64,000 bases of DNA from positions 8,680,001 to 8,744,000 of the forward strand of contig NZ_JARUMJ010000001.1 of assembly GCF_036898465.1 (NCBI RefSeq), given 5' to 3'. Numbering within the stretch: the stretch's first letter is position 1; each line of letters begins with the position of its first letter. The translations under genes were made by a program, and so were the position numbers. This DNA is from Streptomyces sp. B21-105. GTDB taxonomy: Bacteria > Actinomycetota > Actinomycetes > Streptomycetales > Streptomycetaceae. Below, in pieces: positions 27,573 through 36,178 of this stretch. The notes below the pieces were generated by a model. The model saw only the letters and a list, made by a program, of their open reading frames with translations. It had not been told where the DNA came from and did no database searches.

Positions 27573-28496
27573 TCACTCCTTGACGCTTCCGGCGGCGAGG
27601 CCGGACTGCCAGTACTTCTGGAGGAACAGGAAGGCGGCGATCAGCGGAAGGATCGTCAGCAGGGACCCCGTGATCACCAGGTTGAAGATCACGTCACCGC
27701 CGATGGTCTGCGCCTGGGAGCTCCAGGCGCTCAGACCCAGCGTCAGCGGGTACCAGTCGGGGTCCTTCAGCATGATCAGGGGGAGGAAGTAGTTGTTCCA
27801 GGTGGCGACCGTGGTGAACAGCAGGACGGTCACGATCCCGGGGGCCAGCAGCGGCAGCGCCACCTGGAAGAAGGTCCGCACCTCGCTCGCCCCGTCCATC
27901 CGGGCCGCCTCCAGCAGCTCGGTCGGGATCGCCTCGGCGGCGAACACCCACATCAGATAGAGGCCGAACGGCGACACCAGCGACGGGATGATGACCGCCC
28001 ACGGGGTGTCGGTCAGCCCCATCTTGCTGAACATCAGGAAGGTGGGCACCGCCAGCGCCGTACCCGGCACGGCCACCGCGCCGATCACCACGGCGAACAC
28101 GGCGCGCCTGCCGGGGAACTGGAACTTCGCCAGCGCGTACCCGCCGAGCACGGCCAGCAGCGTCGCGCCGCCCGCGCCGAGCCCCACGTACAGCAGGGTG
28201 TTCAGCAGCCAGCGGCCGAAGATGCCGTCGTGGTAGGTGAAGGTGTCCCGGACGTTGTCCCACAGGGCGAAGTCGTGGGCGAACCAGAGGCCGCCTGAGT
28301 CGGCCAGGCCGGCCTGGGTCTTCGTCGAGTTGATGACCAGCCAGATCAGCGGCACCACGGTGTAGAGGACCATCAGGGCCATCAGCACCGTCAGCAGCAC
28401 GTTGCGCCTCGGCTTGCCGGGGGTGTGCTTCTTACGGGGGGTGCGCAGTCCGGGCGCGGCGCTCTTCGCGGGGGAGGCGGTGACAGAGGTGCTCAT
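27573..28496 (-). CDS. Sugar ABC transporter permease (MalG type)
   Basis: 307 aa with six predicted membrane helices (first TVLMALMVLYTVVPLIWLVI). The cytoplasmic EAA loop, EAARMDGASEVRTFFQVALP, is the ATPase contact site of binding-protein-dependent permeases. It pairs with the MalF-type permease encoded 4 bp upstream, forming the membrane channel for the oligosaccharide bound by the lipoprotein. The ATG at 28496 follows directly from the preceding gene, so translation is probably coupled. Confidence 0.93.
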   Translation of the reverse strand: MSTSVTASPAKSAAPGLRTPRKKHTPGKPRRNVLLTVLMALMVLYTVVPLIWLVINSTKTQAGLADSGGLWFAHDFALWDNVRDTFTYHDGIFGRWLLNTLLYVGLGAGGATLLAVLGGYALAKFQFPGRRAVFAVVIGAVAVPGTALAVPTFLMFSKMGLTDTPWAVIIPSLVSPFGLYLMWVFAAEAIPTELLEAARMDGASEVRTFFQVALPLLAPGIVTVLLFTTVATWNNYFLPLIMLKDPDWYPLTLGLSAWSSQAQTIGGDVIFNLVITGSLLTILPLIAAFLFLQKYWQSGLAAGSVKE

Positions 28497-28500
28497 CGGG

Positions 28501-29427
28501 TCACGCTTCCTTACGCATGCCGCGCAGCTGGACGGCGTAGGCGACGATCATCGTGATGACGCCCATGATGATGGCCACCGTCGCGGAGTAGTTGTGCTGC
28601 TGGCCGTTGAACGACAGCGAGTACGTGTAGAAGTTCGGCGTGAAGTCCGTGGTGATGGAGTTCAGCGCCAGTGGACGCAGGATGCTCGGCTCGTTGAAGA
28701 GCTGGAAGCTGCCGATGATGGAGAAGATCGTGGCGATGACGATCGCTCCCCGGATCGCGGGCAGCTTGATCGAGCGGATGATCCGCCACTGCCCGGCGCC
28801 GTCGATCTCCGCCGCCTCGTACAGCGAGGTCGGGACGACGCGCAGCGCCGAGTAGAAGATCAGCATGTTGTACCCGACGAACTCCCAGGTCACGATGTTG
28901 CCGATGGAGGCGAGCACCCAGCCGGGGGAGAGCAGGTCGGGCAGCGTGACACCGAAAGCGGAGTTGATGTCGCCCACCAGGCCGTACTTGGTGCCGTACA
29001 TGAAGCCCCACATCAGGGTGGCGACCACGGCGGGCACGGCGTACGGGAGGAAGATCGTGATCCGGAAGAAGCTCTTGCCGTACAGCCGGCCGCTGTCCAG
29101 CGCCAGCGCCACCAGCAGGGCGATGCCGAGCATGAGCGGCACCTGGACGGCCAGGAAGAGCGCCACCCGGCCGACGGCGCCCCAGAAGGCGTCGTCCTGC
29201 AGGGCCCGGGTGTAGTTGTCCAGGCCGACGAACCGGTTTCCGCCGATGAGCTGGTTCCGGAAGAGGCTGAGGTAGATCGAGTACACGATCGGGGCCAGGA
29301 AGACCAGCGCGAACACGGCCACGAACGGACCGAGGAAACCCCACCCGGTCCAGGAGCGGCGGTCCCGTTTCGCCGGAGGCGGTGCCGGCCGCGGCTCGGC
29401 GGCCACCGGCGGTTGCAGCGTCGTCAT
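28501..29427 (-). CDS. Sugar ABC transporter permease (MalF type), first gene of the operon
   Basis: 308 aa. A Pro/Ala-rich cytoplasmic tail precedes six membrane helices (first FLGPFVAVFALVFLAPIVYSI). The EAA motif is EAAEIDGAGQWRIIRSIKLP. It is the first gene of the importer operon and is divergent from the LacI regulator; the 238-bp gap between them carries two palindromic operators and a half-site. Repression by the LacI protein and release by an imported sugar is the likely control (inference from arrangement). Confidence 0.93.
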   Translation of the reverse strand: MTTLQPPVAAEPRPAPPPAKRDRRSWTGWGFLGPFVAVFALVFLAPIVYSIYLSLFRNQLIGGNRFVGLDNYTRALQDDAFWGAVGRVALFLAVQVPLMLGIALLVALALDSGRLYGKSFFRITIFLPYAVPAVVATLMWGFMYGTKYGLVGDINSAFGVTLPDLLSPGWVLASIGNIVTWEFVGYNMLIFYSALRVVPTSLYEAAEIDGAGQWRIIRSIKLPAIRGAIVIATIFSIIGSFQLFNEPSILRPLALNSITTDFTPNFYTYSLSFNGQQHNYSATVAIIMGVITMIVAYAVQLRGMRKEA

Positions 29428-29500
29428 GTAGTTCCTCGCTCGTCCAGTCCTGGAACCGGCGGTGATGCGCGGAGATTTCCGGTCGCCTCACCGCCACCAT

Positions 29501-29584
29501 GATGTTTGCGTAAACATCAGCCACGCAAGGGGGCTGTACAAGCTGTTATGTTTACGTAAACATCTGATGGCGGCATGTTTACAC
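29501..29584. promoter_or_regulatory. LacI-family operators between the importer and regulator genes
   Basis: Two palindromes and one half-site. GATGTTTGCGTAAACATC lies at 29501-29518 with perfect 7-bp arms. ATGTTTACGTAAACAT at 29548-29563 is a perfect 16-bp palindrome. ATGTTTAC at 29575-29582 is a half-site. The central CG step and near-identical arms are typical of LacI/GalR operators. The two full sites are 46 bp apart centre to centre. They lie between divergent starts at 29427 and 29666, so one regulator can control both directions. Confidence 0.9.
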
Positions 29585-29665
29585 TGCCCCGATAACGATG
29601 GTCAAGGGCCCTCCGGGGAGACTGTGACAGCTGAGCCGACAGAGAGGTGGGCACACGGGGTGGAC

Positions 29666-30712
29666 ATGGCCGAAAGAACACCGGCGAGAGGGTCACGGCG
29701 GCCGCGGGCCACGGCCTCCATGGCGGACGTCGCGCGGCTCGCGGGGGTGTCCTCGCAGACGGTGTCCCGGGTCTCCAACGGGTATGCCGGGGTGAACGAG
29801 GGGACCCGGCGGCAGGTGCTCGAGGCCATGAAGGAACTCGGCTACCGGCCCAACAGCGCCGCCCGGGCCCTCAAGCGCGGGGAGTTCCGCACCATAGGCG
29901 TCATCACGTTCACGCTGTCCACCACCGGCAATGTGCGCACCCTGGAGGCGATCGCCACCTCGGCCGCCGAAGAGGGCTACGCGGTGACGCTGCTCCCGGT
30001 GGCCGTGCCCACCTCCGACGAGGTGCGCGGCGCCTTCTCCCGGCTGGAGGAACTGGCCGTCGACGCGGTGATCGTCATCATGGAGGTGCACCTGCTCGAC
30101 GCGGCGACCGTCAAACTCCCGCCGCACGTCCAGGTCGTCGTGGTGGACTCCGACGCCGGCGACCACTACACCGTCGTCGACACCGACCAGGCCGGCGGCA
30201 CCCGCACCGCCGTCCAGCACCTCCTCGACCTCGGCCACCGCACCGTCTGGCACCTCGGCGGGCCCGAGGGCTCGTTCGCCGCGCAACGCCGCGCGGACGC
30301 CTGGCGCGCCGCCCTCACCGAGGCGGGCCGCCCGGCCCCGCCCCTGGTCCGCGGCGACTGGTCGGCGGAGTCCGGCTACCGGGCCGGCCTCGAACTCGCG
30401 GCCCATGGGGAGTGCACGGCCGTCTTCGCGGCCAACGACCAGATGGCCCTGGGTCTGCTGCGCGCCCTGCACGAAAGCGGCCGCCGGGTGCCCGAGGACG
30501 TCAGCGTCATCGGTTTCGACGACATCCCCGAGGCGAGCTCCTTCCTGCCCCCGCTCACCACCCTGCACCAGGACTTCGCCGAGGTGGGCCGGCTGTGCGT
30601 CCGGGCCGTGCTGCGCAAGATGCGCCCGGACGGCGCCGAACACGGCACCACGCTCGTGCCGACGCGGCTCGTGCACCGGCAGAGCACGGCCCCGCCGCCC
30701 GGGTCGGACTGA
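29666..30712 (+). CDS. LacI-family transcriptional repressor
   Basis: 348 aa. The N-terminal HTH and hinge helix read [20 protein letters not shown] then [19 protein letters not shown], followed by a periplasmic-binding-like sugar sensor domain with [15 protein letters not shown] and [18 protein letters not shown]. It probably binds the ATGTTTACGTAAACAT-type sites in its own upstream region, repressing itself and the divergent importer until a galactose- or arabinose-containing sugar binds. ATG 29666 is the start giving the usual short tail before the HTH; an in-frame GTG at 29660 is also possible. The frame is open further upstream, through the operators, but that part is not conserved in character. 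Confidence 0.93.
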   Translation: MAERTPARGSRRPRATASMADVARLAGVSSQTVSRVSNGYAGVNEGTRRQVLEAMKELGYRPNSAARALKRGEFRTIGVITFTLSTTGNVRTLEAIATSAAEEGYAVTLLPVAVPTSDEVRGAFSRLEELAVDAVIVIMEVHLLDAATVKLPPHVQVVVVDSDAGDHYTVVDTDQAGGTRTAVQHLLDLGHRTVWHLGGPEGSFAAQRRADAWRAALTEAGRPAPPLVRGDWSAESGYRAGLELAAHGECTAVFAANDQMALGLLRALHESGRRVPEDVSVIGFDDIPEASSFLPPLTTLHQDFAEVGRLCVRAVLRKMRPDGAEHGTTLVPTRLVHRQSTAPPPGSD

Positions 30713-30893
30713 CACCGGGCGGCGCCGACCGCGCCGTCCCGGGGCAAGGGGGCTGTGCGGTCGTCCGCGCAGAGCACGGCGGCTCTACGACAACACGGCG
30801 CGCAAGACGACTGGGGGGCCGGCGTCCGGGAGCCTCCGGTCACCTCGGGTGCGCGCACGCGGTCCGCGTCCGGGAGTCTCTGGTCACCGGTCA

Positions 30894-31547
30894 TCACCTC
30901 GGGTGCTCGCCCACGGCCCGGGCCGCGGTGCGCCAGGCCGTCGTGACGGCGAGCCGGGCGGCCGTCGTACCGCGCTCCGTCTCCGCGGGCAGCCGCAGCG
31001 GCGCGCCCAGGTGGACGTGGCAGTGCGGGCGCCGCACCGGCGCCGTCAACGTGCCCGCCAGCTGCTTCGCGGCCGAGCCGGAGGCGATGCGCCGGGCACC
31101 CGCGTGGCCCACCGGCACCACCAGGGCGCCGGTCGCCTGCGCCAGCCGGGCCAGCCCGGTGCGGAACGGTTCGGGCGCGGTCGCCGCGGCGTCCCTGCGG
31201 CGCGGCAGCCCGCCCTCGCCGTACAGCAGCACGTGTCGCCCGCCCGCCAGCGCCTCCGCGGCGGCGTCGAGAGCCAGCGCCGCGTGCGCCGTGCGGCGGT
31301 GTACCGGGATGTGCCCCGCCCGGGACAGCGCCCGGCCGAGCAGCGGTACGCGCCACAGCCCCGCGGTCGCCATGACCACCGGCTCCAGTTCGAACCGCCG
31401 CAGGGCGGCCATGACGACGGCGGGGTCGGCGAGGGAGTCGTGGTTGGCCACGAAGATGCTGCCCGCGGGCAGCCGCAGCTTGATCTCGCTGGTGACGGTG
31501 AGCCGCCCGAAGAGCGGCGTCAGGGCGATGACGGCACGGCTGAACAC
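30894..31547 (-). CDS. 1-acyl-glycerol-3-phosphate acyltransferase-like protein (PlsC family)
   Basis: 217 aa. The catalytic HX4D motif is His36-Asp41 in [10 protein letters not shown]; the substrate-binding EGG follows in YGEGGLPRR, and a late hydrophobic [10 protein letters not shown] segment matches block IV. These enzymes add an acyl chain to lysophosphatidate or related lipids at the inner membrane. GTG 31547 is chosen because GGAGAGG lies about 7 nt upstream. It faces LacI tail-to-tail (181 bp) and is divergent from a small membrane-protein gene. The true acceptor may be a lipid other than lysophosphatidate. Confidence 0.85.
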   Translation of the reverse strand: MFSRAVIALTPLFGRLTVTSEIKLRLPAGSIFVANHDSLADPAVVMAALRRFELEPVVMATAGLWRVPLLGRALSRAGHIPVHRRTAHAALALDAAAEALAGGRHVLLYGEGGLPRRRDAAATAPEPFRTGLARLAQATGALVVPVGHAGARRIASGSAAKQLAGTLTAPVRRPHCHVHLGAPLRLPAETERGTTAARLAVTTAWRTAARAVGEHPR

Positions 31548-31608
31548 GAGGGTGCCTCTCCGTAGGGGCGGTCGGAGCCTCAGTGTCGTGGGTCCCGGCC
31601 GGCCGCGC

Positions 31609-31626
31609 CTGAGTACCGCTACTCAG
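31609..31626. promoter_or_regulatory. Palindrome CTGAGTA-N4-TACTCAG in the divergent intergenic region
   Basis: Perfect 7-bp arms (31609-31615, 31620-31626) around CCGC, between the acyltransferase and small membrane-protein genes. It is a plausible operator for an unknown dimeric regulator. Confidence 0.5.
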
Positions 31627-31634
31627 ATCCCTGC

Positions 31635-31697
31635 GCCGAACGCCTCCCGGAATCAGCCGAACGTCTCCCGGCAACAGCCGAACACCGCACGGAATCA
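31635..31697. repeat. Three 21-bp tandem repeats
   Basis: Units at 31635-31655, 31656-31676 and 31677-31697 each begin GCCGAAC and end CGGAATCA or CGGCAACA. They lie beside the palindrome and just upstream of the 58-aa membrane-protein gene. Two helical turns per unit would place repeated contacts on one face of the DNA. Confidence 0.8.
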
Positions 31698-31780
31698 CCG
31701 GTGTTCAGCGCCCCGTCGGGGGCATCCGCACAGCAGCGGCTCGCCCGGGAGGCGGGCCCCACCCCGAAAGGACGGACCCC

Positions 31781-31957
31781 GTGCTCGCCATCGTCTCGGC
31801 AGTGCTGTTCTTCATCGCCTTCCTGATCAACGCGGCGGACATCTCCACCAACGACACCTTCACCTCCACCAACGTCATGCTCCTCGGCCTGACCGCGCTC
31901 GCCCTTCACGTCGCGGGCATCGGCAGCGGCTGGTCGGTGCGCGGCCGCCGACGCTGA
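31781..31957 (+). CDS. 58-aa membrane protein
   Basis: A GTG start with AAAGGA 9 nt upstream opens a 58-residue frame with two hydrophobic segments ([14 protein letters not shown] and [18 protein letters not shown]) separated by a short polar loop rich in Asn/Asp/Thr, and a basic tail SVRGRRR. The arrangement suggests a two-helix hairpin in the inner membrane. No function recognised. It stands between the acyltransferase and phosphoglucomutase genes, with repeats and a palindrome upstream. Confidence 0.7.
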   Translation: MLAIVSAVLFFIAFLINAADISTNDTFTSTNVMLLGLTALALHVAGIGSGWSVRGRRR

Positions 31958-32070
31958 GCGCGCCGCCCGGCGACCCGCGGGAAAAGCCGGCCCGTACTCG
32001 CGGACAGCCGCTCCCACGAGGGAAGATGGGGCCGCAGGTCAATGGTCAACCGATGTGGAGGAGCGGGCAC

Positions 32071-33711
32071 ATGCAGCACGAGCGAGCGGGCCAGGCGGCC
32101 GGCCCCGAGGATCTCGTCGACGTCGCCCGGCTGGTCACCGCGTACTACGCGCTGCACCCCGACCCGGCCGATCCGGCGCAGCGCGTAACGTTCGGCACCT
32201 CCGGGCACCGCGGGTCGTCGCTGAACACCGCGTTCAACGAGGACCACATCGCGGCCACCAGCCAGGCCATCTGCGAGTACCGGGCCGCGCAGGGCACCGA
32301 CGGTCCCCTCTTCCTCGGCGCCGACAGCCACGCCCTGTCGGAGCCGGCCCGGGTCACCGCTCTCGAGGTGTTCGCGGCGAACGGCGTGACCGTGCTCATC
32401 GACAGCGCCGACGGCTACACGCCCACGCCCGCCGTCTCGCACGCCATCCTGACCCACAACCGGGGGCGCACCGCCGCTCTCGCCGACGGCGTCGTGGTCA
32501 CCCCCTCGCACAACCCGCCCGCCGACGGCGGCTTCAAGTACAACCCGCCGAGCGGCGGGCCCGCGGGCTCCGACGCCACCTCCTGGATCCAGGACCGGGC
32601 CAACGAGATCATCGGCGCCGGCCTGAAGGACGTCCGGCGCGTCCCCTACACGCGGGCCCTCGCCGCACCCACGACGCAGCGGTACGACTTCCTCGGCGCG
32701 TACGTCGCCGATCTGCCCGGCGTCCTCGACCTGGACGCGATCCGCGCCGCCGGCGTGCGCATCGGCGCCGACCCGCTGGGCGGGGCCTCGGTCGCCTACT
32801 GGGGCAGGATCGCCGAGCAGCACCGCCTCGACCTCACCGTGGTCAATCCGCTCACCGACCCGACCTGGCGATTCATGACGCTGGACTGGGACGGCAAGAT
32901 CCGCATGGACTGCTCGTCGCCGTACGCGATGGCCTCCCTCATCGGCCGCCGCGACCGCTTCGACATCGCCACAGGCAACGACGCGGACGCCGACCGGCAC
33001 GGGATCGTCACCCCCGACGCGGGCCTGATGAACCCCAACCACTATCTGGCCGCGGCCATCGCCTACCTCTACGCGCACCGCGAGCAGTGGCCCGCGAGTG
33101 CGGGCATCGGCAAGACGCTGGTGTCGTCCTCCATGATCGACCGCGTCGCCGGCGACCTCGGACGCCGGCTGGTCGAGGTGCCCGTCGGCTTCAAGTGGTT
33201 CGTGGACGGCCTGGTGGACGGTTCACTCGGCTTCGGCGGAGAGGAGTCCGCGGGCGCGTCCTTCCTGCGCCGCGACGGCTCCGTCTGGACGACCGACAAG
33301 GACGGCCTCATCCTCGCCCTGCTGGCCTCCGAGATCACGGCGGTGACCGGCAAGACCCCTTCCGAGCACTACGCCGCGCTCACCGACCGCTTCGGCGCTC
33401 CCGCCTACGCCCGCATCGACGCCCCGGCCACCCGGGAGGAGAAGGCGCTGCTCGGCAGGCTGTCGCCCGCCCAGGTCGCCGCCGACTCTCTGGCCGGCGA
33501 GGCGGTCACCGGCGTGCTCACCGAGGCGCCCGGCAACGGCGCGTCCATCGGCGGCATCAAGGTGACCACCGAGAACGCCTGGTTCGCGGCCCGCCCGTCG
33601 GGGACCGAGGACGTCTACAAGATCTACGCCGAGTCCTTCCTCGGCCCCGACCACCTGCGCCGGGTCCAGGAGGAGGCCAAGGACGTGGTCGACGCGGCAC
33701 TGGGCGGCTGA
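32071..33711 (+). CDS. pgm: Phosphoglucomutase (alpha-D-glucose phosphate-specific)
   Basis: 546 aa, the normal length. It interconverts glucose-1-phosphate and glucose-6-phosphate, linking glycogen and cell-wall precursors to glycolysis. The active serine is in [14 protein letters not shown]; the metal-binding loop is [12 protein letters not shown]; the sugar-binding loop GFGGEESAG and the phosphate-binding AARPSGTED follow in the family order. ATG 32071 has GGAGGAG 7 nt upstream. Transcribed alone; the 428-bp gap after it contains repeats and a long hairpin. Confidence 0.96.
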   Translation: MQHERAGQAAGPEDLVDVARLVTAYYALHPDPADPAQRVTFGTSGHRGSSLNTAFNEDHIAATSQAICEYRAAQGTDGPLFLGADSHALSEPARVTALEVFAANGVTVLIDSADGYTPTPAVSHAILTHNRGRTAALADGVVVTPSHNPPADGGFKYNPPSGGPAGSDATSWIQDRANEIIGAGLKDVRRVPYTRALAAPTTQRYDFLGAYVADLPGVLDLDAIRAAGVRIGADPLGGASVAYWGRIAEQHRLDLTVVNPLTDPTWRFMTLDWDGKIRMDCSSPYAMASLIGRRDRFDIATGNDADADRHGIVTPDAGLMNPNHYLAAAIAYLYAHREQWPASAGIGKTLVSSSMIDRVAGDLGRRLVEVPVGFKWFVDGLVDGSLGFGGEESAGASFLRRDGSVWTTDKDGLILALLASEITAVTGKTPSEHYAALTDRFGAPAYARIDAPATREEKALLGRLSPAQVAADSLAGEAVTGVLTEAPGNGASIGGIKVTTENAWFAARPSGTEDVYKIYAESFLGPDHLRRVQEEAKDVVDAALGG

Positions 33712-33778
33712 GCAGCGGCGGCGGGGCGCGGGGGGTCGGTGACCGGCGCGCTTGCCGGGGCTCCCGCGCCCGTGGCGA

Positions 33779-33922
33779 CGCTCGCACCGTGCCCGCGCCT
33801 GCCTGCGCGCCTGCTTCCGTGCCGCGCCTGTGCCGCGCCCGCGCCTGTGCCGCGCCCGCGCCTGTGCCGCGCCCGCGCCTGTGCCGGCGCTCGCACCCGT
33901 GCCCGCGCCTGCCTGCGCGCCT
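33779..33922. repeat. Nested tandem and direct repeats downstream of pgm
   Basis: GCGCCTGTGCCGCGCCC occurs three times in perfect tandem (33824-33874) with a partial fourth copy. This block is flanked by two copies of a roughly 34-bp sequence starting GCTCGCACC (33779-33812, 33889-33922). Open frames across it encode only Arg/Ala/Pro repeats and are not believed to be genes. The remainder of the 33712-34139 gap holds the hairpin at 34035-34101. Confidence 0.85.
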
Positions 33923-34034
33923 CCTCCCGCGTCCGGGGCCGCGTCCGTCGGCGCTCCCGCTGTCGCGTGCGTCGGTTTTCCGCGGCGGCGGGCGGCTGCG
34001 CCGGGCTCGGCGGGCCCACTCCTGCGCGGTGTGC

Positions 34035-34101
34035 CTGTCGGGCCCCACCTCAGGGCCGGTATCATCCTCTAAAGGTAAAATCTGAGGTTTGCCCGACAGG
34101 G
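34035..34101 (+). other. Long hairpin with AT-rich loop upstream of the phosphatase gene
   Basis: CCTGTCGGGC (34035-34044) pairs with 34092-34101, and CCTCAG (34049-34054) with 34083-34088. The loop contains TATCATCCTCTAAAGGTAAA, strikingly AT-rich for this DNA. It ends 38 nt before the phosphatase ATG, so it may be a structured leader, an attenuator, or an operator exposed as a cruciform. Confidence 0.6.
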
Positions 34102-34139
34102 CCGTCCTCCCGACGAGCTGCCGTCCCGCCGGAGTGATC

Positions 34140-34988
34140 ATGTCCCGCAAGCGCACCACGGACGACGGCGACGAGCTGCTGGCCAGGCTCGGTTCGCTGA
34201 CCGCCCAGGCGCGTGAGCGCGCGGAGCAGCAACGCTCACGCGTCGAGCTGGCCCTCGCCCTCCAGCGCGGCATGCTGCCCCGGGACCTGCCCACCGGCCC
34301 CGGATTCCGGCTGGCCGTGCAGTACGCGCCCGCCTGCCACGGCCTCAACGTGGGCGGCGACTGGTACGACGCGTTCACCATGCCCGACGGGCGCGTCGGC
34401 CTGTCCATCGGCGACGTCCAGGGCCACAACATAGAGGCGACCGCCTTCATGGGTCAGGTCCGGGCCGGACTGCGGGCCCTCGCCTCCGTGACCGGCGAGC
34501 CGGGCGAGCTGCTCGCCCGGACCAACGACCTGCTGCTCTCCCTCGGCAGCGACCTCTTCGCCACCTGCACGTTCATGCGGCTCGATCCCGCCACCGGAGT
34601 GCTCGAGAGCGCCCGGGCCGGGCACATCCCGTGCGTGTGGGCCACCGCGGACGGCAAGTCCGGCGTCGCCGAGGACGAGGGCGGACCGCCGCTGGGGGTC
34701 CAGGAGGGTTCGGACTATCCCGTCACCCGCTACCGGCTCACCAAGGGCGGAGTGTTCGTCCTCCTCACGGACGGTGTGGTCGAAGGACCGACGCTGAGCG
34801 TCGAGGAGGGCCTCGACCAGGTCGTACGGCTCGCGGGCATAGCAGCCGTCGCGCAGATGGAGGCGGACGCGCTCGCCGCCGCGGTGATCAAGCGCGCCGA
34901 GCGGGTCGGACACGAGGACGACGCGGCGGTGCTGGTGGTGGGACACGACGGGCTGGGGGCGCCGGAAGTGCCCCGCGTTCAGCCGTAG
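34140..34988 (+). CDS. SpoIIE/RsbU-type PP2C phosphatase
   Basis: 282 aa. A coiled N-terminal segment (TAQARERAEQQRSRVELAL) leads into the PP2C domain with LQRGMLP, the metal-binding NVGGDWYDAF and GDVQGHN, TDGVVEG and the final GHEDDAAVLVV. Such phosphatases dephosphorylate anti-anti-sigma factors to release sigma factors. There is no sensor domain, so activity probably depends on a partner. ATG 34140 has GGAG 5 nt upstream. The next gene codes for a MASE1 membrane sensor in the same direction (79 bp gap) and could be that partner. Confidence 0.9.
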   Translation: MSRKRTTDDGDELLARLGSLTAQARERAEQQRSRVELALALQRGMLPRDLPTGPGFRLAVQYAPACHGLNVGGDWYDAFTMPDGRVGLSIGDVQGHNIEATAFMGQVRAGLRALASVTGEPGELLARTNDLLLSLGSDLFATCTFMRLDPATGVLESARAGHIPCVWATADGKSGVAEDEGGPPLGVQEGSDYPVTRYRLTKGGVFVLLTDGVVEGPTLSVEEGLDQVVRLAGIAAVAQMEADALAAAVIKRAERVGHEDDAAVLVVGHDGLGAPEVPRVQP

Positions 34989-35067
34989 GCCGGACGGCGG
35001 GCAGGCCTCAGCCGACGGAAGGGAGGCGGGGGCGCTCGCCTCGCCGACAGTGTGCCGCCGGTGTCTG

Positions 35068-36057
35068 ATGGCTGCTGTGGTGGGTACCGAGGATCTGCGC
35101 CGGCCGGCCGGCTTCGTCGTGCTGACGTCGGCCGTCGCCCTCTGCTACTACGCGGCGGGGCGGCTGGGCCTCATGCGGGAGCTCGTCGTCGAGGGCGCGG
35201 TGTTCACTCCCATCTGGCCGCCCACCGGCGTGGCGGTGGCCTGTCTGCTGCTCTTCGGGCTCCGCTGCGCGCCGGGCATCGCCCTCGGCGCCCTGTTCGT
35301 CATCATGTCCCTGACCTCGCTGCGTCCCGTGGTGATCGGCAACCTGGTGGGCAACACCGCCGCCCCGGTCTGCGCGTACCTCCTGCTGCGCCGCGTGGGC
35401 TTCCGCAACGACCTGGCCCGATGGCGCGACGGCCTCGCACTGGTGTTCCTGGGGGCGCTCACCGCGATGCTGGTGAGCGCGACCGTGGGCGTCGGTCTGC
35501 TGCTGCTCACCGACCGCCTCGGCGCGCACAGCTTCTGGCCCGTCTGGCTCGCCTGGTGGGTCGGCGACGCGATGGGCGTGCTGCTCGTCACCCCCCTGCT
35601 GCTCGTGCTGTTCGCGGTGCGCCTGCCCCTGGACCTGTCGCGCTGGAAGGAGGCCACGGTGCTGGCCCTCTGCGCCTGCGCCCTGGTCCCGCCGGCCACG
35701 CGCAGTTCCGTCAGCCTCCTGTTCCTGGTCTACCCGCTGCTCATCTGGGCGGCGCTGCGCTTCCAGCTCGCCGGCAGCATGCTGTGCGCGCTGTTCACCT
35801 CGGTGCTGGCCACCATCGCCGCGACGGACGCCGTCGGGCCCTTCGAGCGACTCACCCGGATCGAGGTGATGATCAAGCTCCAGGCCTTCAACGGGACGAT
35901 GGCCCTCACCGCCCTGCTGCTCTCCGCGCTGATCGCCGAGCAGCGCAACACCCGCCGTTCCGTGGAACGCGCCTGCCAGGAACTGGTCGAGGTTCTGGAA
36001 CACCTCACCGCAGGCGAGGCCCCGCCCGGCCGCCCGCCGAAGGACCCCGAGGACTGA
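35068..36057 (+). CDS. MASE1-domain integral membrane protein
   Basis: About 329 aa with eight or so hydrophobic helices. FTPIWPPTGVAVACLLLFG and WLAWWVGDAMGVLLVTPLLL are the conserved MASE1 segments found in membrane sensors of kinases and diguanylate cyclases. Here the MASE1 module ends with a short cytoplasmic helix and a charged tail (EQRNTRRSVERACQELVE), with no output domain, so it must signal through another protein if at all. The preceding PP2C phosphatase gene is a candidate partner. ATG 35068 lacks a clear ribosome site; GTG 35050 is an alternative. Confidence 0.8.
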   Translation: MAAVVGTEDLRRPAGFVVLTSAVALCYYAAGRLGLMRELVVEGAVFTPIWPPTGVAVACLLLFGLRCAPGIALGALFVIMSLTSLRPVVIGNLVGNTAAPVCAYLLLRRVGFRNDLARWRDGLALVFLGALTAMLVSATVGVGLLLLTDRLGAHSFWPVWLAWWVGDAMGVLLVTPLLLVLFAVRLPLDLSRWKEATVLALCACALVPPATRSSVSLLFLVYPLLIWAALRFQLAGSMLCALFTSVLATIAATDAVGPFERLTRIEVMIKLQAFNGTMALTALLLSALIAEQRNTRRSVERACQELVEVLEHLTAGEAPPGRPPKDPED

Positions 36058-36100
36058 CGCCGCCGCCCGGACCACCGCCGGGACCTGCGGGTCGCCGTCG

Positions 36101-36123
36101 ATGTCAGTGGCTGCGCCTACGGT
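36101..36123 (+). promoter_or_regulatory. RecA-NDp/PafBC-type promoter upstream of the WGR gene
   Basis: ATGTCAGTG (36101-36109), eight spacer bases, TACGGT (36118-36123). There is one mismatch to TTGTCRGTG-N8-TANNNT, with exact spacing. The predicted start near 36130 leaves a 50-nt leader before ATG 36179. It resembles the sites before the SWIM operon and the DNA ligase. Confidence 0.55.
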
Positions 36124-36178
36124 TCGATCAGTGGGACCCGCCGGAACGGCCGCGGGCCCGCCTGGGGAGGGGTGTGTC

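Noticed and set aside
33739-34137. Possible repeat-rich small protein downstream of pgm
   Set aside because: The frame consists of translated GC-rich DNA repeats in several frames at once, with no ribosome site and no consistent codon bias.
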